Assembly: GCA_030280995.1 (NCBI GenBank)
Contig: JASXTE010000014.1
Location: forward strand, 24,906,150 to 24,970,149
Direction of reading: 5' to 3'
DNA length: 64,000 bases
Source: Hemileia vastatrix
Taxonomy: Eukaryota; Basidiomycota; Pucciniomycetes; Pucciniales; Zaghouaniaceae
The translations under genes were made by a program, and so were the position numbers. Numbering within the stretch: the first letter of the stretch is position 1; every line of letters starts with the position of its first letter. Of this stretch, positions 1 through 10,299 are shown in pieces. The notes beneath the pieces were generated by a model. It did not search any database. It had not been told where the DNA came from and saw only the letters and a program-made list of their open reading frames with translations.

Positions 1-870
1 GGCCATCTCCTTTCAAGAGATAGAAAAATAATAAAAATTTTAAAAAATTATAATAAGTATTCTTAATCACCATTTTTGAAAAGTCTCTAGTAAAATTCAT
101 TATAATATATCATTCATTTATTACATTATATGGAGTTTCATCTTGAAGTAGTGATGAAAAGCTTTGAACTTATGTTATGAAAAACAAAAATGTTAAAAAA
201 TATATAGTTATACTAATGAAAAAGCCAAAAATAAAAATACTATTATAAATTAATAAAATAAAACTACATAAATTTTGTTCTGCTCTAATTATGGAAGGGT
301 ACTATGTATGAATTTCCACATGTTAAATCTAAACCTGCTTTAAGGCTAGTTTACAGGTAGAACTATTAAGTTTCCTTAAATTCTAAAAATAAATTATGCA
401 TTTTACTAAATATTTTTTTCTTGTTTTCTTTCCAAAGTTGTTAGAGTTGCTTAATTAATACTGTTATCTTGATTGTAAGATATATAATTTTTTTTAAATA
501 CATGATTTATTGTTTCAAAAATTATATTATAAAGTTAAATCATTTATTTCATTTTCTAAAGCTTCATTGTCAAAGACACAACTCGATTTTCTATTACTTA
601 ACAAATATATAAAATGTGATAGTAAAATTTTTAGAATTTTCTTTTTGAGAGGATCAAACTATATTTTGAAGATTTTTATCTAGAAATTGTTGTACTCTAA
701 AACCAAATAATTTTCTCCCTTAAGTAAGCCATTTCAAAAATGTGAAAATATATACAAGAATATTAACTTATCTTATTTTTATTTTCTTTACTGAAATTTT
801 TAGTTCAATCCCTTTTTTTATATGACATTAGTATAAAACCATGGTAAAGTGCTACTATATAATTAATTTT

Positions 871-919
<49 letters not shown>

Positions 920-3857
920 TTAGAACGTCATCCTTTTTTATTTACTTGAATAAATGGCTCAATTATAATTCCAAACACTTATTAATCTTTCTAAAACTAA
1001 ATAACAAATTTCTCATATGAAATATTAGCTTCTAATATAAGAAGTTTATCTATAGATTTAATTCAACATGGGATTTTCCTTTTTAGATTCAGCTAAAACT
1101 AAACAAAAGGAGAAATCATGCATATATGTATAAATGGTAACCATATGTTACTTAGAGGATTGTAAAATTCACTCATCAGAATTGTTTAAGTATTAAAATA
1201 AATTGAGGTAATTATTTTCTAGTATTTGAAACTAATTAGGAAGTTATTCTAAAAATATATTTTAATGTGTATCATGTTTAAAAAGTTGAAAATATGATTT
1301 TTGAAAATTGTGAGTTTCTTATGAGATACCAAACTTTAGTTTACATTGTTTCAAGTAGAATAGAATTTTAGTATTAGAAATTGAAAGCAATGTACCATTA
1401 TCAGATTTTAACTGTGTTCAACTTATAGATAGATTACATAACATTAAACATTATTTAAATCAAAAAGGTTTAAAAGATATTTAGAATTTTACAAAATTTC
1501 ACCATTTATTAATCTTCAACTATGATGTACACTCACTAGAAATAAGCAATCCCAATTTTAACCTAATTTATCAATCCAAAAATAATGAGTCAATTAACTT
1601 GAAAATATATATTATTTCAAAACCAAATCTCTAGACTTAAAATATGATGCTTTAATGAAAAATTTATACAAAACTTTAATGCAATGAACTCTCTTAAAAA
1701 ATACAAAAATAGAATATTAAAACAAGTAATTTCAGCAAAAAAAACTACTAAAAGTTGTAGATAAAGCATAAAAATAAGTCATATTTTTAAAAAAATGATC
1801 TAACAATATTTATTTTTTGTTAAAAAAATCAAAAACATTTTTAAGTTTTCTTGTTATAATAATGTTAAAATCTACTAAACATTATCTAAAGGTGGCAAAA
1901 TATGTCAAAAATATGTTGAATTTTGTGAGCCAAAAATCATCAATTTTGTATCATTTCCTGTTGTTCTATGACTTTATTCCACCCTTTTTATCTGATTCTT
2001 CCAGTATTACTTTGCTATGATCACTAGTTTTCAAGTCAAAATTTACAAATGTTCAATATACTTGATAATATGAAAAATAACTCAAACTTTTATAACTACA
2101 AAATAAGATTTTGAAACTCCTTCTTTCAATCAATATTTGAAGAAATTTTTAGTTTATTTGAGTAATGATTTTAAGAATTACAAAAAATTTGAAATTCACA
2201 AGGACTTTTTTCCAGAGACTATAATTATTTACTTGTGTAATGCATGAGCTACTTATCAATGATGTAAAACATCAGAAAAGTAAGTTATAGTTATAAATCT
2301 ACAAATTATACTGTGTCTGGTATATATATCTTCAATAAATCTTTTAAACTTATCTTAACCTACATACCACACAATAGAAAATCATTATATTAAAAAAGGA
2401 AAAAATTCTATGATAATATCATAAAGAATGATAACCATGGATTTTTATTCCATAAAAATGGTTAATAAAATTTTAAGAGAACCTAAATCAGTATTCTTTC
2501 ATCAAAATATATCCTTTTTGTCTTTGTAATTTATTCCAAACAAATTTTTTGAAAGTTGAATCTATATATCTAATGCCAAAACCACTATTAAGCTCCCTCT
2601 TATACTTTTTAAGCAATTATATATATATATTAATTATCAAAAATTGAAATAAAGAATAAAAACATAATTTTATTTACCTTTAATTATTTATATATAGAGT
2701 ATTTTCAGAATTCATTGTGGTTACTTGTGAAGTTTAGAAGATTTGAAGTTGGATTTATGAGTTTTTAGAAGGGAAAATATTGTAAAATTCTTTCATAAAT
2801 ATTTATTTCATAGTTTCAAATGTTGAAATCTACAAACTAATGGGATTTAAAATTATATCGATTTTTAAAATCTGTTTTCTACTCAAGTAAAATAAAATAA
2901 AATGATGATATCAAAATTGAAATTAATTTTAAACTTTTGATATGCTCTATCTTCAATTTTATTGATAGTGCATCAAAAATTTTATAATATTTTTTTCTTT
3001 AATCACTTTTTACATAAAAGATAGTTTTATCATTTTATGCATTAAAGATTGCTTATATAAAGTTAACATCTATGACAACTGTTTATGACTATTAATCTAT
3101 ATAATAAATCTTTTAGAAGAAAAAATAACATCAGTATATACTGACTTTGAAATTATTTAATTTAAAATAGTTTAAGGGTAGATAATGAAGGGTGATTTCA
3201 TTTTTGAATATGAATTATAGAAGTCTTATTTTGTCAATTTTAATTCTTTTTGAACTCAAATATATCCACTTCAACTTATGTAAGAATAAAATTTATTTTT
3301 ATTGAAATTTACATGAGAAAGTATGCCTATTATTCAAAATTAAACTTGCTTTAATGATGTTTTTCAATCATTATTTCCATTCATAACAATGAAAAAAATT
3401 TCAATTTTCTGATGTTTTAGTTTTTGATATCCCTAAGTTTATATCTCAGGTGTACTATTCACAAAATTATTAAAAATATAATTTTTAAATTACATGATAA
3501 ACTTGAAAGTGAGGGGGCATTAAATTTTTAAAAATGAATTCTAAATTCAGGATGGATAGTATTTTTTCTATTTTTACAAATGAACAATTTTTTGTTTCAA
3601 TTAATCCAGAAAAAAAATTTTGTTGTAAGCATATTATATTAGATTTATTTTGATTTTAAATACTATATTTTCAAGATTTGTGTTTAGTATTTCCTGTGAA
3701 AGTTTATGTTTATGTGAATTTTAAGTAAGCCTGAAGAAATTTAATCAATAGGCATATTGGATATGTAAAATAATATTTTGCTCCAATCTTGAATCATCCT
3801 GGGCTAAAAAATGTCCCGAATAAGGTTTTTGTGGGTCAATTTGGATTTAAGTAGGAT
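1..3857. repeat. Left arm of a large inverted repeat, outer part
   Basis: This AT-rich stretch has no credible gene. Read on the minus strand it matches 32410-36262 almost throughout, beginning with the first bases of the window, which reappear inverted at about 36262. By eye the two copies differ by scattered substitutions and small gaps, roughly one in ten. A TA dinucleotide run at about 871-912 is much longer here than in the other arm. The arm is cut by the window start, so its true outer end is not visible. It is interrupted at 3857 by a retrotransposon and continues at 12352. It is best read as the body of a large, apparently non-coding DNA transposon or a segmental inverted duplication. 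Confidence 0.85.
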
Positions 3858-4629
3858 TGTCACCGGACGACCTACGCACAAGGTCGAGGATGTTCCTGTA
3901 AGTGAGATGAGGGATTTTAGAAACTTCTTCGAAGCACAGAGGAATGATTCGAGGAAATGATTCGAAGGTCACTCGAAGTAATAGCTATAGGTTGGTTCGA
4001 TCGAGAAGAATTATAAACTAGTTCCAAGGTAATAATAATTCTTAAAATCTCACGAAGGGTTGGCAACTCAATAATCAAAGGTTTAGGATTTAGAAATGAA
4101 TATTGAGAAGGTAAAAGAAAGATACAATAACAATGATTTAACTTTTAAGGATTTACCACTATTAATGTAAATACGATATTATAATTTTATTCTAAGGAAT
4201 ATCGAACCAAATACCCAACTCCTTTTATATCCTTTGTTCCTCCTCGCATTGACCTCCCTTCCATCGCAGCATTCCCATTCCATTGACCATTACTAACATA
4301 CACTTAGACCCTCTCCACTAAATATCCGTCCATGCTCAATTTACCCCTTTTAATTAATTAACAAAACTTTAATGAAAAAAAACTACTACTATACTATTTC
4401 GTTAATCCTAGCGCTGTGCGTCGCTTATTGAAAAGGACTAAGGTACCCTATTGGGAGATTGACTAATTTAGATTTAGAGTTTAGGCTAGCGCAGTTAAAT
4501 AGTAAGTACACAAAGGAAAATCTCAGTTGCTATGGAGAATTTCTTTCTGCGCTTCGAGTATAGATTTAGGACTTGATATTATTGATTTATTGAGTTAATT
4601 TCGCTTCAAGTGTCACATGGCGCGTGACA
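3858..4629 (-). repeat. 3' LTR of LTR-1
   Basis: This is a 772-base LTR with TG...CA ends and inner symmetric termini TGTCAC/GTGACA. It matches 11571-12346 and 38675-39449. In the first ~235 bases I count about six substitutions and one small gap against 11571 onward, so the insertion is fairly recent but not new. In element orientation it is the 3' LTR, because pol runs toward it on the minus strand. A TATA-like box and an antisense gene begin just inside it. Confidence 0.95.
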
Positions 4630-4639
4630 GATGCGGGGG

Positions 4640-4648
4640 TATAAAAAA
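4640..4648 (+). promoter_or_regulatory. TATA-like box for the antisense gene of LTR-1
   Basis: TATAAAAAA lies 11 bases inside the 3' LTR and about 90 bases before the antisense ATG at 4738, a plausible distance for a fungal core promoter on the plus strand. It sits in the short unique stretch between LTR and ORF, so antisense transcription could start here or in the LTR. Function is inferred from position only. Confidence 0.5.
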
Positions 4649-4737
4649 CGCAAACTCCGTTGAGCTTGAACCATCTTCCCACACTAATTTCCCTTGCCTA
4701 ATACTTTTTCCCTCATCTCTTAATTATTTATTTTATA

Positions 4738-5665
4738 ATGAACTGCCCTACTCCTACACCCACGCCTCCACACCCTAAAGCGGATGGGGGAATAATCACA
4801 CGACAATTTTCACAGACTTGCATGGCTTGTGAAAGCATGGAATATTTCTTTGTCGAAAGTACGGCGACTCGAGGCCCTCGCCAGAAATGCGAGTTTTGCC
4901 GTTGGCGGCGAGTGGCGTGCGATGCGTTGACGAAGAACGCGGAAATCGAAAAACGATTTACAAAAACAAAATTTTGGGTAGTTCTGAAGACCAAAGAGGT
5001 GGTCGAAGACATTTGGGATGTCTCGATCGAAGATGAACAATCGGTGGGGGAAAATGATAAGGAGATGAACAACGAGATCTCAACCTGGGTAACCCAGGCC
5101 ACGAGCTCGAAGCGAGGTGTCGAGGAAGAGGTCGATGAATTGGTGGAGGAGGATGAAGATGAAGTCCCTGTTCCAGGGCGGGCACCCAAGAAACGTCGGG
5201 TGGTCATCGAGGACGATGAGGAAGAGAGAGAGGTAGAAGTCGAAGTGGCGCCCAGTTTATTTCTGGAGCCTGATCCCATCTTCGAGGTAAGTTTTAATTG
5301 TTTTATTTCAAGGATGAAGTTACTGATGAGTCTTGTTTTAGACATCGAATAACCTGGAAGAGATGATTGCGGAGCCTGCGCCGGTTATACCAACTGAGGC
5401 AAACCCTCCAGCCACGGAAGTAGTTAAAGAGCCCGAAGACACCCTGGACCAGGTGTGGTCGAAGAAACCTCGTCAAGGTCGACGAGTAAGGTTCGCGGAA
5501 GAACTATGTGGAGAGGTTGACGCTATTATTGACGCTGCTTCCTTCGACGTGGCGGAGGAGCTCTTGGAGATTGGAGAGGTGGTTCCGGTAGGAGAGGAGG
5601 AGGTATTTGATAAATGCAGGAAGGAGATAAGGGTAGTTTTGGAGAAAATGAAAAGATTGGTTTGA
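4738..5665 (+). CDS. Antisense Cys-rich accessory protein of LTR-1 (spliced, about 290 aa)
   Basis: Two exons, 4738-5286 and 5342-5665, are joined by a 55-base intron with GTAAGT donor and TTTTAG acceptor. Exon 1 is exactly 183 codons, so the second open frame follows in phase. The product has C28-x2-C31, a 19-residue gap, then C51-x2-C54-x6-C61 with basic residues between, resembling half of a fungal Zn2Cys6 cluster. An SV40-like nuclear localisation motif PKKRRVV lies at 150-156 and the rest is very acidic. It is antisense to the element, lies between pol and 3' LTR, and has no stops although the sense pol has many. A nuclear DNA- or protein-binding regulator is the natural guess, but I know no characterised homologue. 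An analogous gene occurs in LTR-2 at 50831-52398. Confidence 0.75.
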
Positions 5666-6665
5666 GAAAAATTAAAAGAAAAAATTTGAAATGAAAAGGA
5701 GATGGAAAGAAGTAGAAAAAAAAATTGTATTTTAGTTTTATTTTATTTTTATTTTATTTTATTATTAGTATTATTTTTTTTTATTGTAGGTGAATGTTGT
5801 TAATTTTACAAGATTTGAGAGAGAGAAAAAAAAAGAGAAAAAAAAAAGAAAAAAGAAGTTTTAAATAAAAATTTTAGAATTTGAAAGAAGAATTTTAAAG
5901 AAAGAAAAAAGGTTGTTTTAATTTAAGGAAGTTTTAGTGTTTTTAAAAGGAAAACTTTTATGTAAGAAAAGAGAGAGAAAAAGAAACGGTTTTGTGATTG
6001 AGATGAGTTTGTTAAATTGAGGATTTTAATTTTTTTTTTTTTTTTTTTTTTTTTTAAGAAATTTTAGTTTGAAAAGAGGAGAAAGAAAAGAAAAAAAACA
6101 AAGTGTAGAATTTAAGAGAGTTTGAAAAGAAGATTTATTTGCTTCGAAGAATTATTATAGGGAGATTCAGGGGTTGAAGTTAAGTTCGAGGAAATGGTCG
6201 TGCCATACAGGATTTGATGATTTGAAGGAAAGAAAGTCTTTAAAAGAGAGAAAAAAATTTTTGAAAGAGAAATTTTTGAAGAGAATTTTAAATTTAAGAA
6301 AAGAATGTATTTAAAGAATTGAAAAAGAAAAGAAAGAAAATATTTAGAGAGATTTATGAGTTTTTTATTTTATTTTATTATTTATGTTTATTCTATTTTA
6401 TTTTATTTTATTTTATTTTATTTTATTTAATTTAATTTAATTTTATTTTATTTTATTTAATTTTAATTTTAATTTAATTTTATTTTATTTTATTGTATTT
6501 AATTTTAATTTTGATTTTATTTTTAGTTGGTTTTGGAGGAAATTTTATAGAAAGAGAAGAAAGAAAAAGAAGAGAGAAAAAAGAAAACAAGGCTAAGAAA
6601 TTTAAGAGGTGTTTTAGATTTTAAAGAAAGAAAGAAAAGGAAAGAAAGTTTTAAATAAAGAAATT
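5666..6665. repeat. Low-complexity spacer between convergent genes of LTR-1
   Basis: About 1 kb of purine-rich plus-strand sequence (A and G runs) is broken by a T run near 6033-6056 and a TTTTA-type pentanucleotide array at roughly 6361-6530. It separates the 3' end of the antisense gene from the 3' end of the sense pol, which converge here. No coding potential was seen. It may hold terminators for both transcripts. Confidence 0.7.
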
Positions 6666-7388
6666 TTAAGGTTTTGGTTTTAAAGGATATTTCGAATGAA
6701 AAGATTTTAGGAGTTCAGGAGCATTGGAAACATTGATGGCTGGTTCCCAGGATGTTTTGTCTGAGTCATTGAGGAAGCCTTCCCATTCCACGAGGTATTG
6801 AAGTTTCCCCTTGCGTATTCTTGAATCAAGGATACGACTTACTTCCCACTCTAGATGATCTTCTACTTTGACCGGTTCCAGAGGGGGTTGGTTCTTGCCC
6901 GGGTATATTTCTCGAGCCAGATCCAGGAGAGATACATGGAAAACAGGGTGAATCGCCTGCCATTTAGGAGGTAAATTGAGTCGAAATGCAGTTTTAGAGA
7001 CTTCAGAGTCGATTTCAAATGGTCCCAAGCGCTTTTCAGCCAGTTTCTTTGATGGTCTTGTTGTTCGGATGTTTCATGCATCAAGCCATACTTTGTCGCC
7101 TGGTTTAAAGGAAGGAGCAGATTGTCAATGTTTGTCGGCCTGTTCCTTGTATCTTCGAATCGCTGATTCCAAATTTGTTTTAAGTTCTTCTTGGAGTCGT
7201 GATATAGTTCGAAGATAATGTTCCGCAGGATGATTAGTTCCTACATGAATTGAGTTGAATCAAGGATGTCGTCCATAAATGGTTTCAAAGGGAGATTGTC
7301 GTGTCGAAGAATGAGTCGAGTTATTATAAGCAAATTCGGCCAATGGTAGCCATGTGGTCCAATCGTCTTGTTGGTAACTAACATACAT
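6666..7388 (-). pseudogene. LTR-1 integrase C-terminal part and chromodomain
   Basis: This continues the pol frame of 7389-10298 past four in-frame TGA codons. The block includes the conserved integrase tail (YGRHP, PGDKVWLDA, KLAEKRLGPF, WQAIHPVFHVSLL), then an uninterrupted 120-codon frame at 6666-7028 ending in a chromodomain (WEVSRILDS, LQYLVEWEGF, TSWEPAINV). Chromodomains of this type direct chromovirus integrases to chromatin marks. At each of the four stops the family expects, or readily accepts, arginine, and CGA to TGA explains all of them. The protein cannot be made intact without repair or readthrough. Confidence 0.88.
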
Positions 7389-10298
7389 TCAAAGATATTG
7401 TTCGAGGATTTGGTTAACTCTTTCTGTTTGACCATCGGTTTCAGGGTGATAGGCTGTGGAGAGATTCCTCGTGATATTGAGTTGTCGACACAGTTGGGTC
7501 CAGAATGTGGATACAAAAAATGAGCTTCTATCTGAAATTATATCATTTGGTAAGCCGTGTTTAGAAAATACATATTCTAAAAACAATTTTGACAAATCTT
7601 CTGCTGTAGCAGTAGTAGTGGTTTTAATAAAAATAGACATTTTTGAAAATCTATCTACTATTACTAATATAGCATCAAAATCATTAGAAATAGGAAGTTG
7701 AGAAATGAAATCCATCGATAAAGATTCCCAAGGTTTAGAGGGAATAGGAAGTGGTTGAAGCAACCCATGCTTCCGGTGACGGGGAGCCTTATTCCTATTA
7801 AATTCGTAACAAGCTTTTATATAGGCCTTGATTTCCTTGGTCATACCTGGCCAGAAGAAATCCCTCGCTATTAACTGGTAGGTTTTATCAACCCCAAAAT
7901 GACCAGCTAACGGAGAATCATGTCGACTATTGAAAATCCATAATTTTATCTCATTGTTGTCGGGTATGACTACTCCACCTTCGAAGACTAATAGACCTGA
8001 TTCAATACTAAATCTTTTGGCCCCTTGCTTTGAGGGTATTTTGTCTTTTAACCCTAAACAATAATCGTCCTTCGACTGAGCTTCGAGGATGTTGGATAGT
8101 GGATTTCGAAAAGATTGAATTGTCATCGAATTAAGTTGATGAGTCGTTAACATTGATTCGTTGAAGATTGATTGCACATTTGCTGGGTTCTTGTCAGCAA
8201 ATGCGTCCCCCCGCTGTGGGTAAACGTCGTCCCAACATGACAAGATATCTGGGACAATGCAGTTTTTTCCTGGGCGATAGGAAATAGAGAAAAAAAATTC
8301 AGACAAAAATTCAGCCCATCTGGCTTGACGCCTGGTTAACGCTTTAGAAGAAATGAAGTATTTCAAAGCATTGTGATCTGTTAAAATTTGAAAAGGACTA
8401 TCTAGGCTGAGAAGAAAAGAACGCCATTTCTTAAGACAATGGATAATAGCTAAAAGCTCTTTGTCATGAATTTCATAATTTAATTCCGCGGCTATGAGTT
8501 TGCGTGACTCAAAAGCAACAGGATGAAACAAATTTGTTTCAGGATTTAATTGGGAGATGACCCCTGCAATAGCATAATCGCTCGCATCTGTCTCAACTAT
8601 TGTCGAGGCCGAAGGATCAAAATGCCGAAGAATTGGGGCTGTGGTGAACGCCGTTTTTAGTGCTTCGAATTCCTTTCGTTCTGTAGAAGTAAAAACAAAA
8701 GGAATATCTTTTCTAAGAAGAGAAGTAAGATTGGAAATAGTTTTAGAGTAATCTTTAATAAATCTTCTATAGAAGTTTGCAAAACCCAAAAATCCTTGGA
8801 GTGATTTAATGTTTTTGGGCTCAGGCCATTCCAGGATTTTCTGGACTTTTTTGTCATCCATGACTAAAACGTCAGTGAACAACGTAAAACCCAAAAAATC
8901 AATTGATTTGAGGTGGAATTCGCATTTATTATGCTTGGCGTAGAGACCATGATCTCGAAGACGATTTAGGACCTGTCGAACATGATGAATATGTTCATCC
9001 AGTGTTTTCGACAATATTAAAATATCATCTAAATAGACAACTACAAATTGTTCAACAACATCTTGAAAGATATCATTAACAAAAGTTTGAAAAGTTGAAG
9101 GTGCGTTACATAATCCAAAAGGCATAACTAAATATTCAAAACTACCAAATCTAGTGCGCATTGCAGTCAGTGGTTCATGACCTTCCTCAATGCGAATAAG
9201 ATTGTAAGCGCCTCTAAGATCAATTTTAGAAAAGAAATTAGCACCATTGAAAAGGGTAAGAAGTAATGACATAGGAGGAACAGGATATGCATTCTTCTTT
9301 GTGACTGTGTTGAGCTTTCTATAGTCAACACACAACCTAAGACTACCGTCCTTCTTTTTTACAAAGAGAACAGGGGAGCCGGTTGGAGATTTACTGGCTC
9401 TGATGAAACCTTTGGCTATATTCTCTGCAATGTAGTCTCGAAGAACTTGAGATTCGTCCTTCGATAAAGAATAGACAGGACCTGCCGGAGTTACTGGGCC
9501 TATTAACTCTATTTGATGGTCGTAGGGTTGATGAGGTGGTAACTTATCGGCCTTGCGGATTGAGAAAACATCGAGGAAATTGTGGTAGATTTGAGGTAGA
9601 GTTGATTTGATGGCTTCAACGTTTATTTGGTCGTCCTCTTCATCTTTGAGAGAATCTGTCGAGATGATACCTGTATTGAGAGAGCATAATTTGATTACTT
9701 TGAGGCAATTTAAATCTTCTTCGAGTGAAGTCATGGAGCTAGAAGGGTTAGCCAATAGCTCATTTAAAGAAGGTACAGATGCTTGCAAGTCATCTGGCAG
9801 AGATTTGTCCTCTAGCAGGACGTTGTCAGGCGGGTTGTTTAACTCCCTATTGACCTGCATTAAAGAATCAGAAATATACTTAGAGCGTGGGGTGATCAAT
9901 CCCCTAGTCCAATCAATTTCGGGATTCCAATGCGTTAAAAAGTCATGGCCAAGAATGGTATCGTCCATCCTTGGGGCGTCCAAGACTGATAATTCCCACT
10001 CGAAGGGGGGAAAATTCGGAAAGTTGAAAACCCATAAAACTTTCTTACTTACCCAATATTTGGGTTCCTCTGATTCGACAAAATAGATGGGAGTTCGATC
10101 AATATCTGTAAATATTAGTTGAAGCTTCTCGGAAAAAGATAAACTAACAAAAGAAATTGAAGCTCCAGAGTCTATAAGACAACTGAAGGGGATATCCTCC
10201 TTAAAAAGAATGAATTTCAAGCGGTTTAAGGCAACTCCAGTCCTTAAGACATGGAGGTTCTGTGCACTGGGAGAGATAAGATAGTTTGCTTTGCACAC
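7389..10298 (-). CDS. pol: LTR-1 pol: protease, reverse transcriptase, RNase H, integrase
   Basis: This 969-codon open frame makes DNA from the element RNA and integrates it. Visible in order: an aspartic protease with DSG at residues 43-45; reverse transcriptase with the VKKKDGSLRLCVDYRKLN block and YLDD active site; RNase H with TDASDYA, HDKELLA and TDHNALKYF; then integrase with its His-Cys region, DFISQLP, SDRSSFF and the glutamate in TDGQTERVNQ. One zinc-ligand position is altered: the family motif CxxC reads CYEF, so the binding domain may be impaired. The true frame extends upstream to the gag zinc knuckle, so the first Met is unlikely to be the natural start. A TGA ends it before the integrase tail. 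Confidence 0.92.
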   Translation of the reverse strand: MCKANYLISPSAQNLHVLRTGVALNRLKFILFKEDIPFSCLIDSGASISFVSLSFSEKLQLIFTDIDRTPIYFVESEEPKYWVSKKVLWVFNFPNFPPFEWELSVLDAPRMDDTILGHDFLTHWNPEIDWTRGLITPRSKYISDSLMQVNRELNNPPDNVLLEDKSLPDDLQASVPSLNELLANPSSSMTSLEEDLNCLKVIKLCSLNTGIISTDSLKDEEDDQINVEAIKSTLPQIYHNFLDVFSIRKADKLPPHQPYDHQIELIGPVTPAGPVYSLSKDESQVLRDYIAENIAKGFIRASKSPTGSPVLFVKKKDGSLRLCVDYRKLNTVTKKNAYPVPPMSLLLTLFNGANFFSKIDLRGAYNLIRIEEGHEPLTAMRTRFGSFEYLVMPFGLCNAPSTFQTFVNDIFQDVVEQFVVVYLDDILILSKTLDEHIHHVRQVLNRLRDHGLYAKHNKCEFHLKSIDFLGFTLFTDVLVMDDKKVQKILEWPEPKNIKSLQGFLGFANFYRRFIKDYSKTISNLTSLLRKDIPFVFTSTERKEFEALKTAFTTAPILRHFDPSASTIVETDASDYAIAGVISQLNPETNLFHPVAFESRKLIAAELNYEIHDKELLAIIHCLKKWRSFLLSLDSPFQILTDHNALKYFISSKALTRRQARWAEFLSEFFFSISYRPGKNCIVPDILSCWDDVYPQRGDAFADKNPANVQSIFNESMLTTHQLNSMTIQSFRNPLSNILEAQSKDDYCLGLKDKIPSKQGAKRFSIESGLLVFEGGVVIPDNNEIKLWIFNSRHDSPLAGHFGVDKTYQLIARDFFWPGMTKEIKAYIKACYEFNRNKAPRHRKHGLLQPLPIPSKPWESLSMDFISQLPISNDFDAILVIVDRFSKMSIFIKTTTTATAEDLSKLFLEYVFSKHGLPNDIISDRSSFFVSTFWTQLCRQLNITRNLSTAYHPETDGQTERVNQILEQYL

Positions 10299-10299
10299 A

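Noticed and set aside
1817..2020. 67-codon ORF in the left inverted-repeat arm
   Set aside because: No equivalent frame in the right arm; low-complexity AT-rich translation.
4728..5345. 205-codon minus-strand ORF opposite the LTR-1 antisense gene
   Set aside because: Ser/Thr-rich shadow of the acidic plus-strand gene; it lacks domain features and the intron and Cys pattern support the plus strand.
9607..10086. 159-codon plus-strand ORF opposite LTR-1 protease
   Set aside because: Shadow of the pol frame; no motif.
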